Below, one piece after another: positions 53,584-63,075 of a stretch of 64,000 nt of DNA. The position numbers and the translations under genes were made by a program. Under the pieces are notes generated by a model. That model was given only the letters and a program-made list of their open reading frames with translations, was not told the origin of the DNA and ran no database searches. Positions within the stretch are counted from its first letter, which is position 1. The number at the start of each line of letters is the position of its first letter. The stretch is from Pseudomonadota bacterium (GTDB taxonomy: Bacteria > Desulfobacterota > Desulfovibrionia > Desulfovibrionales > Desulfomicrobiaceae). Location of the stretch: contig JAHIQM010000016.1 of the NCBI GenBank assembly GCA_018902545.1, positions 1 through 64,000 of the forward strand. The letters are read 5' to 3'.

Positions 53584-54909
53584 ATGAATCAGGAAATCTA
53601 TCTAGTTGGTTTGAATCACAAGACCGCCGGTGTCGACATCCGGGAGCGCTACGCGCTGTCCGATTGCGATCCCTCCGCCACCGGACTTGTCAGCGAAGCA
53701 GGCGACGTGTGCGAGGCCATGATCCTTTCGACCTGCAACCGCGTCGAATTTCTGGTCGTCGGTTCGGAAGTCGCGGATATGCGGGCAAAAATCCTGCGTT
53801 TCTGGGCCGACCAGTGCGGCCAACCGTTGGCCGACCTCCAGAATCACACCTACTGCCATGCCGGTGACAAGGCCGTGAACCACCTCTTCACCGTGGCCTC
53901 AAGCCTTGACTCCATGATCCTCGGCGAACCCCAGATCCTGGGCCAGCTCAAGACCGCCTACCGCAACGCGGTGGAAAAGGGCGCGGCCAAGGTCATCGTC
54001 AACCGCCTGCTGCACAAGGCCTTTTCCGTGGCCAAGCGGGTGCGCACGGAAACGGCCATCGCCTCCAGCGCAGTGTCCATCAGCTACGCGGCGGTGGAAC
54101 TGGCACGCAAGATCTTCACCGACCTGTCCAACCAACGCGCCCTCTTGATTGGTGCCGGGGAAATGGCCGAACTGGCGGCCACGCACCTCTTGTCCGCCGG
54201 CGTGCGCGACATCACCGTGGTCAACCGCACCCTGGCCAAGGGCGAAGAACTGGCCAGACAATTCAAGGGCCGCGCCATGCCTTTCGAGGACCTTCATCAG
54301 GCGCTCCTTGATACGGACATCGTGATCAGTTCCACGGGGTCACCCACAGCCATTATCCGCGCCCGGGACATGAAGGACGTACTGCGCCAGCGCCGTCACA
54401 AGCCCATCTTCTTCATCGACATCGCCGTGCCTCGGGACATCGACCCCGACATCAACGGGCTGGACAACGTCTACCTGTACGACATCGACGATCTTAAAGA
54501 AGTGGTTGAAGAAAATCTGGCTGGCAGAATGCAGGAAGCGCAGAAAGCCCGAAGCATCGTGGGCGAAGAGGTAGGCGCCTTCATGCGCTGGCGGGATGGA
54601 CTGGCCCTGCAGCCGACCATCGTGGCCCTGCTGGACCAGGGAGAAGGCATCGCACGCAGGGAGCTCAGAAAGTCCATCAAGCAGCTTGGACCCAATCCGG
54701 ACCCGCAGACAGTGGCCATCATGGAGCGACTGGCCAGATCGCTGTGCCACAAAATCTACCACGAACCCATCAGCTACCTCAAACGCCGCTCCATGGAAGA
54801 AGGGTCAGCCCAGCGTTTCATTCACAACGCCCGCCGGATGTTCAACCTGGATGACGAATCCATCCCTGAAGACGCCCACCTGGACCGCAAAGCCCCAGGC
54901 GGCAAATAA
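53584..54909 (+). CDS. hemA: Glutamyl-tRNA reductase
   Basis: The 441-residue enzyme reduces Glu-tRNA to glutamate-1-semialdehyde, the first step of C5-type tetrapyrrole synthesis. The catalytic cysteine is C51 in LSTCNRVEF. The regions SSLDSMILGEPQILGQ and GAGEMAEL (NADPH domain) and a C-terminal helical dimerisation domain are present. It sits between a CcsA/HemX-like gene and a small unknown gene. No obvious Shine-Dalgarno sequence precedes the ATG, which is unusual for this window. Confidence 0.97.
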   Translation: MNQEIYLVGLNHKTAGVDIRERYALSDCDPSATGLVSEAGDVCEAMILSTCNRVEFLVVGSEVADMRAKILRFWADQCGQPLADLQNHTYCHAGDKAVNHLFTVASSLDSMILGEPQILGQLKTAYRNAVEKGAAKVIVNRLLHKAFSVAKRVRTETAIASSAVSISYAAVELARKIFTDLSNQRALLIGAGEMAELAATHLLSAGVRDITVVNRTLAKGEELARQFKGRAMPFEDLHQALLDTDIVISSTGSPTAIIRARDMKDVLRQRRHKPIFFIDIAVPRDIDPDINGLDNVYLYDIDDLKEVVEENLAGRMQEAQKARSIVGEEVGAFMRWRDGLALQPTIVALLDQGEGIARRELRKSIKQLGPNPDPQTVAIMERLARSLCHKIYHEPISYLKRRSMEEGSAQRFIHNARRMFNLDDESIPEDAHLDRKAPGGK

Positions 54910-54920
54910 CGGAGAGCCCC

Positions 54921-55253
54921 ATGCGCACCTTTGTCATCGACGAAATCACCCCGGAAGACATGGAAAAGCTCGAAAGCTGGCTCAAGGAGCAGGAGCTTAT
55001 GAGCATCGAGCACCTTTACCACTTCCACCTGCCGCCGACGCTTCTCTCGCCCATGCAACAGGAACACGCCCCTGAATGCGGCCCGTTTTACATGGCCGTC
55101 GAAACAGGCCGGGACTGGGTCCGGCTGGAACTGCTGGTCCGGGCCAAACGCATCCTGCGCTGCGCCTGCATCGCTTACGCCACGCCAGAGCAGCAGGAAT
55201 ACATGATCTCCTATCTGGAAAACCTGCTCAAAGACCTGCACATCCCCGTCTGA
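54921..55253 (+). CDS. Conserved small protein of unknown function (110 aa)
   Basis: A soluble, single-domain protein with an acidic N-terminus (FVIDEITPEDMEKLESWLKE), a His/Pro stretch (YHFHLPPTLLSP) and two cysteines (RCACIAY). GGAGAG precedes the ATG, and the gene is 11 bases after hemA and 7 bases before tilS, so it belongs to the same transcript. I do not recognise a characterised family. Confidence 0.8.
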   Translation: MRTFVIDEITPEDMEKLESWLKEQELMSIEHLYHFHLPPTLLSPMQQEHAPECGPFYMAVETGRDWVRLELLVRAKRILRCACIAYATPEQQEYMISYLENLLKDLHIPV

Positions 55254-55260
55254 CCCCGTC

Positions 55261-56265
55261 ATGCGACTTCAGGACCTCCCCCGGCACCTCGCCCGGCGCT
55301 GTCTGGGCATACCACGCTTCTGCAGGGATAGCCTGGGGGTGGAACTGCGCGGCGCACGGCTCGTGGTCGCCTACTCCGCGGGTCTTGATTCCACGGCCCT
55401 CCTGCATCTCTTGCATCTCCTGCGCCCGCGCCTGAACCTGACCCTTGTCGCGGCTCATGCCCACCATGGGCTGCGGCCCGAGTCGGACCAGGAACTGCGG
55501 CACGCCCGGGAAATCTGCGCCCACCTGGACATGATCTGCGAGACAGCACACCTGGATGTGCCTGCCCTGCAGGCCGCCTCCGGCCGGGGGCTGGAGGAAT
55601 GCGCACGACAGGCCCGCTACGGGTTTCTGGAATCCGTGCGCCAGCAGCACCAGGCGGACTGGATCGTCACCGCCCATCATGGCGACGACCTGGCCGAAGA
55701 CATCATCATGCGCCTGATGCGCGGCGCGGGTTGGCCGGGCCTGGGGGGCATGACCGGCGCTGATCCCACCCGCTGCCTCCTGCGGCCCCTGCTTGATTGG
55801 GAGAAGAGCGAGCTGCGCGCCTTTCTGGAAAATACAGGGACAACCTGGCTCGAAGACGCGTCCAACACTTCCCCGGACCGCACCCGCAACCGAGTCCGCC
55901 TTGACATCCTGCCGCTGCTGCGTCGCGAGAACCCTTCCTTTTCGAGAACAGCCCAGCAACTGTGGGAACTTGCCCGGATCGACGGGGAATACTGGAACCA
56001 AAACCTGCCTCCACTCTCCCCTCCCCTCAGGGAACACTTCCTTGGCACAAGTGAACTCAATGTCCACCAGGCAAAGCGACTGCGCCTCTACAAGGCCGTC
56101 CTTGACGCCATGGGTCCGGGCCAAGTTCTGACAAGCCACCTTTTGCTCCTCGACAGAGCCTGGGTGCGCAAAAATTGTGGCCGGACCACGCAGTTCCCCG
56201 GCGACAAGGTCGCTTGCGTTGAAGCGGGAGGCATTCGTTTCCGCTTTCAACTCCGCTCCGGATAA
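55261..56265 (+). CDS. tilS: tRNA(Ile)-lysidine synthase
   Basis: The PP-loop reads SAGLDS (39-44), a variant of the common SGGxDS. Downstream landmarks include HAHHGLRPES, THAHHGDDLAED-like AHHGDDLAED, the LLRPLLDW segment and RTRNRVRLDILP. TilS modifies C34 of the AUA-decoding tRNA-Ile to lysidine with ATP and lysine and is normally essential. At 334 residues it is near the shorter end of the family, with the C-terminal domain reduced. The stop codon lies inside a strong hairpin. Confidence 0.93.
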   Translation: MRLQDLPRHLARRCLGIPRFCRDSLGVELRGARLVVAYSAGLDSTALLHLLHLLRPRLNLTLVAAHAHHGLRPESDQELRHAREICAHLDMICETAHLDVPALQAASGRGLEECARQARYGFLESVRQQHQADWIVTAHHGDDLAEDIIMRLMRGAGWPGLGGMTGADPTRCLLRPLLDWEKSELRAFLENTGTTWLEDASNTSPDRTRNRVRLDILPLLRRENPSFSRTAQQLWELARIDGEYWNQNLPPLSPPLREHFLGTSELNVHQAKRLRLYKAVLDAMGPGQVLTSHLLLLDRAWVRKNCGRTTQFPGDKVACVEAGGIRFRFQLRSG

Positions 56266-56291
56266 AATCCGGAAATTCCGGATTTTATCCG
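56259..56291 (+). terminator. Perfect hairpin that includes the tilS stop codon
   Basis: Fourteen-base arms (CGGATAAAATCCGG and CCGGATTTTATCCG) pair perfectly around a 5-base loop. The TAA of tilS at 56263-56265 lies in the first arm. There is no T-run after the stem. It may still end the hem-tilS transcript or protect its 3' end; a protein-binding palindrome is also possible. Confidence 0.5.
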
Positions 56292-56489
56292 CGCCGCGGC
56301 CTCAATCGTCCTCACGTTGCACCAGTTCACTGATCAAAATTCATAATCATCCCGAACTGTTTTCGCTTCAGCAAGAAATGAACTCACAATTCACCCACTT
56401 TGTCTGAAAATGCGGGAAACCATGAAGCCTTCGCGGCGCACATACCCAGTCAAGTATGTAGAATTCGTAACAGGATAACTACTTATTTG

Positions 56490-56508
56490 TTGGCGTGAAA
56501 ATTGCTTT
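56490..56508 (+). promoter_or_regulatory. Sigma-54 type (-24/-12) promoter for the PilZ gene
   Basis: The sequence TTGGCGTGAAAATTGCTTT matches the RpoN consensus: GG and GC are separated by exactly ten bases, with TTGGC at -24 and TTGCTTT at -12. Transcription would start near 56517, about 50 bases before the PilZ ATG. An upstream enhancer site for an activator is expected within about 150 bases but was not identified. Confidence 0.75.
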
Positions 56509-56568
56509 GTCGGCAGAACAAGACAGGCGGACCGGGATCATCGGTGTCGCCGCGAGGAAGAGGTGCGT

Positions 56569-56916
56569 ATGAGATTAGTAAAGAGGACGGACAACCGGGA
56601 AAAAGACCGCATTCCGCATGAGGCGTTCATTCGCTATTGCGCTGGAGAGCGCGGAGAGTGCCGCATTGCCCGAATGGTCAATTACAGCAGCACGGGCATG
56701 TATCTTGAGCTTGACTACCCGCCGCCCAAGCTTGGGGCCAATCTGCTCATCGAGGTGCTGGATCAGGAGGCCGCGATACAGGATCCGATGATCGAGTACC
56801 AGAATTCCAAGACCTGCTATTACGCCAAGGTCATCTGGAAAAAAAACCTGTCCCATTCCAACGCGGAATACGGTGTCGGCCTGCGCTACCTGTTCAGCGC
56901 CGAGCATGAAGGCTGA
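56569..56916 (+). CDS. PilZ-domain protein (115 aa)
   Basis: A single PilZ domain, expected to bind cyclic di-GMP. The motif NYSSTGMYLE matches the (D/N)xSxxG element, and basic residues RTDNREKDR near the N-terminus take the place of the RxxxR element. The C-terminal strand region ends YGVGLRYLF. GTG 56563 in the same frame is a possible alternative start; AGGAAG suits either. The gene has its own sigma-54-type promoter, which suggests coordinate control with flagellar or pilus genes. It is convergent with the thioredoxin reductase gene. Confidence 0.85.
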   Translation: MRLVKRTDNREKDRIPHEAFIRYCAGERGECRIARMVNYSSTGMYLELDYPPPKLGANLLIEVLDQEAAIQDPMIEYQNSKTCYYAKVIWKKNLSHSNAEYGVGLRYLFSAEHEG

Positions 56917-56922
56917 AGTTTC

Positions 56923-56940
56923 GGGCCCCTTGCGGGGCCC
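56923..56940. terminator. Short GC-rich hairpin between convergent genes
   Basis: GGGCCCC and GGGGCCC form a 7-bp stem with loop TTGC just after the PilZ stop and just before the thioredoxin reductase stop on the other strand. No T-run follows on either strand, so efficiency is uncertain. Confidence 0.5.
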
Positions 56941-56943
56941 TGT

Positions 56944-58578
56944 TCAGGCCTTGCGCGCAGCCGATTCCGCCTTGCGCCTGGTCTGGTCCTCGAAAACAGC
57001 CATGGCCGCCGACGCTCCCTCGCTGACCGCCGTGACGATCTGCTGCACCCCGCCGGTGATGTCTCCGGCCGCATAGATGCGCGGGATACTGGTGCGCCCC
57101 AGCCGATCCACTCGGATATATCCGCCTGGCTCCTGAGCCAGCCCAAGATGTGACACGGCCTGCACGTTGGGCACTATACCGATGGCCAGGAAAACCCCGT
57201 CCACGGGGACACGCTCTGTTTCACCGGTCTTGATATGCCTGACGGTTATGAACGTGAGCGTCTCTTTTCCGCCGATCTCCTCGACAACGCTGTTCCAATG
57301 CACGGGAATCTCCTCCCTGAGCACTGAATCGACAAGATGCTGTTCGGCCCGAAAGCTGTCGCGGCGGTGCACGATGAATACGTCCACGCCCAGATTCTTC
57401 AGATGCAGAGCGTCGGTCAGGGCGGTGTTTCCGCCGCCGACCACGGCGACCTTCTTGCCTTTGAACATAAATCCATCGCACGACGCGCAAAAGGATACGC
57501 CCTTGCTCATGAAGCGATCTTCACCGGGCACGCCGAGCTTTTTCCACGACGCACCCGCCGCATAGATGACGGAATCCGCCACATATACCTGATCCTGGGT
57601 CAAAACCTCCAGATTCCTGCCGACCTTGATCTCCTCGACTGTCTGGCCGGTGATGACGTCCACATACTGTTTGGCCTGCTCGTGGATCATGTCCATGAGC
57701 ATCTTGCCGCCGATATTGATGAAGCCGGGATAGTTCTCCACCTCAGGGGTGATGCTGACCAGTCCGCCGACAATGCCCTTTTCCAGGACCACGGCGTCAA
57801 GCCCGGCCCGCTTGGCGTAGATGCCCGCAGTCAGTCCGGCGGGGCCTGAACCGATGATGACCAGATCGTGGTGGATCACGTCTTTGTCGGCTCTCCCCTC
57901 TTCCTGCGCCATGTCCTTGGCGGCCGTGAGGGTCAACAGCTGCAGGACGAAAGCCAGCTCCGACTCCATGCCCACAGTGCTCAGCTTTTCATCATAGACC
58001 GTGTGCGGGATGGAGCCCACGGAATATTCCTGCGCGTAGTCGGGGTTTTCCCCGGTCTCGACGCACTCGACGCTGACCAGTTTCGGCTTCTCCACCGCCG
58101 CCTTGATGGCGTTGACGCACTGGCCGGGACAATACGGACAGGTCGGACTGACAAACACTTTCACGACCCGTGGCTCCTGAAGTTCCTGTAACAGCTCCCT
58201 GCTGCGCTCAGACAAAAAGCTGTTGCCCGTTGAGACCATCATCAGGGCATGCAAAAAGGCTTGCCCCTCCTCTCCGGCCGGAGCTCCGGTAAAGCGAATG
58301 GAGTATTTTTCGGGAGCGATGAGCAGAGTCGGAAAACGCGTCACCGCGAAGCTGTCGCTGGCCTTGGCGTCATCCGAATGCAGGCTGAGCGTGACCTTGT
58401 CGGTGAGACGGACCAGATCCTTCATGAGATTATGCGCGAAGTCGGCGTAGGCGTCGTTTTGCCCCGCCTTCACGAAAAGGTGCACGGGCACCACTTCCTT
58501 GAAATCCTTGAAATAGGGGGCAAGGGCCTTGCGTTGATCCTCAGGCAGGAACCACTCGGTGTTTTTGGATTTGGCCAT
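56944..58578 (-). CDS. Thioredoxin reductase with N-terminal tandem thioredoxin folds (AhpF-like, 544 aa)
   Basis: Residues 1-220 form two thioredoxin-like folds, the second with redox site CPYC (147-150) in SPTCPYCPGQC. From about 236 the flavoprotein part follows: FAD loop GSGPAG (243-248), redox site CASC (364-367, where ordinary TrxR has CATC), NADP loop VVGGGNTA (379-386), and FAD motif IYAAGDITGG. This is the layout of AhpF and related NAD(P)H-dependent oxidoreductases. No ahpC lies alongside, so it may reduce other thiols or a peroxidase elsewhere. GGAGG precedes the ATG at 58578. It is probably active in anaerobic redox defence. Confidence 0.9.
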   Translation of the reverse strand: MAKSKNTEWFLPEDQRKALAPYFKDFKEVVPVHLFVKAGQNDAYADFAHNLMKDLVRLTDKVTLSLHSDDAKASDSFAVTRFPTLLIAPEKYSIRFTGAPAGEEGQAFLHALMMVSTGNSFLSERSRELLQELQEPRVVKVFVSPTCPYCPGQCVNAIKAAVEKPKLVSVECVETGENPDYAQEYSVGSIPHTVYDEKLSTVGMESELAFVLQLLTLTAAKDMAQEEGRADKDVIHHDLVIIGSGPAGLTAGIYAKRAGLDAVVLEKGIVGGLVSITPEVENYPGFINIGGKMLMDMIHEQAKQYVDVITGQTVEEIKVGRNLEVLTQDQVYVADSVIYAAGASWKKLGVPGEDRFMSKGVSFCASCDGFMFKGKKVAVVGGGNTALTDALHLKNLGVDVFIVHRRDSFRAEQHLVDSVLREEIPVHWNSVVEEIGGKETLTFITVRHIKTGETERVPVDGVFLAIGIVPNVQAVSHLGLAQEPGGYIRVDRLGRTSIPRIYAAGDITGGVQQIVTAVSEGASAAMAVFEDQTRRKAESAARKA

Positions 58579-58682
58579 AATGGACCTCCGTGATTTGGTC
58601 GAAGAAGATTCAGAGTTTTTAGTAGCCAGCACAATACAGGCTCGGCATCCCGAATATCAGGAATAAAGTGATCCGTCAGCGC

Positions 58683-59774
58683 TCAGGCCAACAAAACTTT
58701 CTCTAACGCATGAAACGTTTTTGCCAAGGTGAATTGTGACTCGACCCTCTGTCTCCCGTTTTGGCCCATGCGGACCCGCAAGGCGGGGTCCTGTGCCAGC
58801 TTTTCCAGCGCGTCCGCAAAGGCGACAACATCGCGCGGTGGGACGAGAAGGCCTGCCCCCCCGTGTTCAACGACCTCGGGAATATTGCTTGCCTCAAAGG
58901 CCACGACCGGAAGGCGCATGCTCATGGCTTCGGAGAGCACATAACCAAATCCTTCCCAAAGAGAAGGCAGGGCGAAAATATCTATGGACGCATAGAACTG
59001 CTTCATCTCCTCGACAAAACCGAGAAAACGAAAACAATCCTCGAGGCCAAGGCTTGCGACCCGTGCCCGCAATTCCTGTTCCAGTTCGCCTGTACCAGCC
59101 AGCAGGACGGTCACATCAAGTCCTCGCTGCCTGAGCAGTGCCGTTGCATCTATCAGATACTGATGACCTTTCTGCTCGGTCAGTCTCCCCGCGCAACCGA
59201 TAACCACGCTTCCGTGGGATCTGAGGACCAAAGGGTGACCGGGCAAGGCGTCAAAGGCAGGCAGGTCGATACCGTTGTACACAACAAAGGTCCGACTGGG
59301 TGCCATCAAATTCGTGTTCGCGGACAGCACCATGCGACGAGTGTGTTCGGAGTTGCAGAGCAATTTCGTCAACACGCGCCGGAAAAGAAAGCGGTTCAGC
59401 AGGGAGTCGCGGGTCGGCAAGGCCAGCCCACGCCGGAAAATGACGTCCCCCACTCCAGCCAAGCGCGCAGCGATGCCGCCGCACTTGAGATCCGAAGGCA
59501 AGGCCAGGATGACGCTTTGCACCGCGTTTTTCCGGAAAAATGCAACGAGTCGCGACAATACGGCGGGATTCAAAAAGCTCAGATTTCCAACAGGGATACG
59601 CAGTAGATTGATGTGTGAATGCGCAGAAAGCCGGTCCCCGAGTACTGAGGACGAGTGGGTTACGGCGCAAACTCTCCAACCGCGTTCAGCCAGAAGCAGG
59701 GCGTGCGTTAAAAACCACTGTTCCCCTCCGCCCCAGGCACGGTTCGAATTGAACAGGCAGATGGAGCGATTCAT
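58683..59774 (-). CDS. Glycosyltransferase family 4-type protein (363 aa)
   Basis: A GT-B enzyme with N-terminal FNSNRAWGGGEQWFLTHALL, the donor-binding segment IGCAGRLTEQKGHQYLIDA and the EX7E-type C-terminal motif in PSLWEGFGYVLSEAMSM. Such enzymes add hexoses to lipopolysaccharide or other surface glycans using nucleotide sugars. The ATG at 59774 is where family similarity begins; it overlaps the stop of a possible 44-residue reading frame. Sugar specificity cannot be read from the sequence. Confidence 0.88.
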   Translation of the reverse strand: MNRSICLFNSNRAWGGGEQWFLTHALLLAERGWRVCAVTHSSSVLGDRLSAHSHINLLRIPVGNLSFLNPAVLSRLVAFFRKNAVQSVILALPSDLKCGGIAARLAGVGDVIFRRGLALPTRDSLLNRFLFRRVLTKLLCNSEHTRRMVLSANTNLMAPSRTFVVYNGIDLPAFDALPGHPLVLRSHGSVVIGCAGRLTEQKGHQYLIDATALLRQRGLDVTVLLAGTGELEQELRARVASLGLEDCFRFLGFVEEMKQFYASIDIFALPSLWEGFGYVLSEAMSMRLPVVAFEASNIPEVVEHGGAGLLVPPRDVVAFADALEKLAQDPALRVRMGQNGRQRVESQFTLAKTFHALEKVLLA

Positions 59775-59905
59775 GACCGGCAGACGTTCAGGAGCGATGC
59801 GCGGGCGACTGCCGCCGTGTTGACGCGGATCAATCCGGCCCGACCGGCAACCGGACCGAGGATACTCATTGTCTCGGCAAGACGGCTGACAAAGCGCTCC
59901 CGCAT
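59771..59905 (-). CDS. Possible small protein (44 aa)
   Basis: An ATG-started frame encodes MRERFVSRLAETMSILGPV followed by a basic, small-residue tail. Its stop overlaps the glycosyltransferase start as ATGA, which supports translational coupling. It begins 6 bases after the aminotransferase stop. The ribosome site (GGGAG, 13 bases ahead) is poorly placed and no family is recognised, so it may be only a spacer. Confidence 0.3.
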   Translation of the reverse strand: MRERFVSRLAETMSILGPVAGRAGLIRVNTAAVARASLLNVCRS

Positions 59906-59910
59906 GACGT

Positions 59911-60864
59911 TCACGATGCTCCCGCCAGCGGCTGGGCATGGGCCTTGCGGTCCGCCACCAGCAGCTCGCGCAGGCGCAGGCTGACCTGACCGGGGAGGCC
60001 GTCGCCAACGGTGCGCCCGTTGTAGAGGACCACGCCCACCGCATCGATGCTCGTGCCCAGGAGGATGATCTCGCGGCACTCGTAAAGCTCGGACTCGGGC
60101 ACGGGGCGGGTGGCGACCTGCATGAACCCGGCCGCCAAGCCCATGGCCCGCTTCAGGGTGGTGCCCATGAGGGCGTTCTTGAGCTCGGGCACAACGAAAA
60201 TTCCATCCCTGTCCACCAGCACCGCGTTCTCCGTGGACCCTTCGGCCAGAAAACCTTCGGCGTCAAAGCACAGGGGATAGTCCGCGCCCCGCTCCACTGC
60301 GTCCTTTTTCATCAGTACGTTGGGCAGATAATTCACGCTTTTGATCTGCGACATCCAGCCCTGCTTGGCCGGAATTATCGTGCGCAGGGCGCTGACTCCG
60401 ACGGACCAGAAGGATTCGGGCTTGCTGACGAATCGCTTGGCCACGATGTAGAGGCTCGGCTGCGGGCATTCGCGGGTATCCAGGGTGAAGCCGCCGGGCC
60501 CGCGTCCCACAAAGACCATGACATTGCCCTCAGCAGCTCCGCTGACAACGCAGACCTGCCGGATCAGGGCGTCCAATTCGTCCGGACCGAGGGGCAAGGG
60601 AAGCCCGATGGCTCCGGCGGAACGCTCCAGACGGCGCAAATGCTCGTCCAACTGGTAGATGGCCCCGTCCTCGAAGCGCAAGGCTTCGAACACCCCGTCT
60701 CCCCGGTGCACGAGATGGTCATCGAGGGGGATGAGCATGAGGCGCGGGTTGGTGAAAATCGCACCCAGGCGATGATCGTAAAAAGCCAGGAAATTCTCCT
60801 CGCCGGGGCGCGGGAGAGCCAGCAAACGTTCCCAAAAGAACTGCTCATTTCCAATTTCGACCAT
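59911..60864 (-). CDS. Class IV (PLP) aminotransferase, branched-chain or aminodeoxychorismate lyase-like (317 aa)
   Basis: The fold-type IV signature is present: HRGDGVFEALR near the N-terminus, the PLP lysine region with QIKSVNYLPNVLMKKDA, and ECREIILLGTSIDAVGVV at the cofactor phosphate end. The lysine in QIKSVNYLP is the expected Schiff-base residue. Close relatives are branched-chain amino acid aminotransferase (IlvE), D-amino acid transaminase and PabC; the sequence does not settle which. The start at 60864 follows GGAGGGG. It is separated from asd by about 110 bases. Confidence 0.85.
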   Translation of the reverse strand: MVEIGNEQFFWERLLALPRPGEENFLAFYDHRLGAIFTNPRLMLIPLDDHLVHRGDGVFEALRFEDGAIYQLDEHLRRLERSAGAIGLPLPLGPDELDALIRQVCVVSGAAEGNVMVFVGRGPGGFTLDTRECPQPSLYIVAKRFVSKPESFWSVGVSALRTIIPAKQGWMSQIKSVNYLPNVLMKKDAVERGADYPLCFDAEGFLAEGSTENAVLVDRDGIFVVPELKNALMGTTLKRAMGLAAGFMQVATRPVPESELYECREIILLGTSIDAVGVVLYNGRTVGDGLPGQVSLRLRELLVADRKAHAQPLAGAS

Positions 60865-60975
60865 TTTCCCCTCCATGGCAGGCAATATCAATGGTTCCGA
60901 CGCCCGCATCTCGCAAAACACGCCCCAATCCGTTTCCGGCTCGGGGCGTGCGACCAGACAGGAAACGTGCGTTCG

Positions 60976-62001
<1,026 letters not shown>

Positions 62002-62019
62002 CATCGCCTCCAAAATATG

Positions 62020-62904
62020 TTACTTCACCCTGTCCCGACGCGAGAAATCCTTCCAGATATCCAGGCAGGTGTCAGCTTTGTTAAGAGTGTAGAGATGCAC
62101 TCCAGGGGCACCCCGGTCAAGCAGATTTCGGATCTGATTCTTGGCGTAGCCAAGCCCCAGTCCCCGCACTCCGCTCTCGCCATAAACCTCGTGCACGTGC
62201 TCAAGATCACGCATGTACCCTGCGGGCACCGACGCGCCGCAAAAGGACAGCATGCGCTTCAGGGCGGCGAGGTTCTGCACCGGGAGAATGCCGGGGACGA
62301 TGGGCACCTTGATGCCCGCCGTCCTGGCCCGGTCCACAAAGTTGAAATAGACGTCGTTGTCAAAAAAGAGCTGGGTGATGATGAAGTCGGCACCGCAGGC
62401 GACCTTGTGCCGCAGATGCTCCAGATCATCATCAAAGCCCTGGGCCTCGGGGTGCGTCTCCGGATACCCGGCCACCCCGATGGACAGATCGAAATTTCCC
62501 CGGATGAAAGACACCAGGTCGCTGCCATGCTGAAACTCTTCGCTGTCCGGGGTGAAGGAGGTTTCGCCGCGCGGCGGGTCTCCGCGCAGGGCAAGCACGT
62601 TCTCGACTCCGGCCTGGGCGAGGCCGGACAGAAAGGACGAAAGGCGCTCCCTGTCGGCTCCGACGCAGGTCAGGTGCGCCAGGGGTTCAAGACCGTATTC
62701 CTGCTTCATGCGGGCCACGATCTCCAGCGTGTTATGCTGGGTGCCTCCTCCCGCGCCATAGGTCACGGAACAGAACAGAGGGGCCAGCTCCCGGAGCTGG
62801 CGGACAACATCAAAAAAACCGGGCCACTGCGCCCGGTCTTTGGGGGGAAAGAACTCCAGCGACAGGAACGGTTCCTGCCGCTGGAGCAACTCGGCTATGC
62901 GCAC
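62020..62904 (-). CDS. metF: 5,10-methylenetetrahydrofolate reductase
   Basis: The 294-residue TIM-barrel flavoprotein has SLEFFPPKD, SVTYGAGGGTQ, LTCVGADR, ALRGDPPRG and the C-terminal FVDRARTAGIKVPIVPGI landmarks. It makes 5-methyltetrahydrofolate for methionine synthesis and, in acetogenic or sulfate-reducing anaerobes, for one-carbon metabolism. It starts at GTG 62904 behind GGGAG. No MetV-type zinc partner lies alongside. Confidence 0.95.
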   Translation of the reverse strand: MRIAELLQRQEPFLSLEFFPPKDRAQWPGFFDVVRQLRELAPLFCSVTYGAGGGTQHNTLEIVARMKQEYGLEPLAHLTCVGADRERLSSFLSGLAQAGVENVLALRGDPPRGETSFTPDSEEFQHGSDLVSFIRGNFDLSIGVAGYPETHPEAQGFDDDLEHLRHKVACGADFIITQLFFDNDVYFNFVDRARTAGIKVPIVPGILPVQNLAALKRMLSFCGASVPAGYMRDLEHVHEVYGESGVRGLGLGYAKNQIRNLLDRGAPGVHLYTLNKADTCLDIWKDFSRRDRVK

Positions 62905-62954
62905 GAAAAACTCCCGGACTTGAGCTGATTGTTGAAAAATTCAAAATTCACAGG

Positions 62955-63071
62955 CCGCTCAAAAATGGTGAGATGCAAGGAAGCGAAAAAATCCAGGACG
63001 CGCAGTGTATTGCGCATACATAAGCGGTCTGGATTTTTTCGCTGACGCAGCAGATCGCCATTTTTGGGCGG
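62955..63071. repeat. Long inverted-repeat element between pilC and metF
   Basis: Outer arms (CCGCTCAAAAATGGTGA at 62955-62971 and TCGCCATTTTTGGGCGG at 63055-63071) pair with two mismatches. Inner arms (AGCGAAAAAATCCAG at 62982-62996 and CTGGATTTTTTCGCT at 63029-63043) pair perfectly. The outer arm ends five bases before the pilC stop. It may be a dispersed non-coding element that also ends pilC transcription. Confidence 0.75.
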
Positions 63072-63075
63072 TCTG

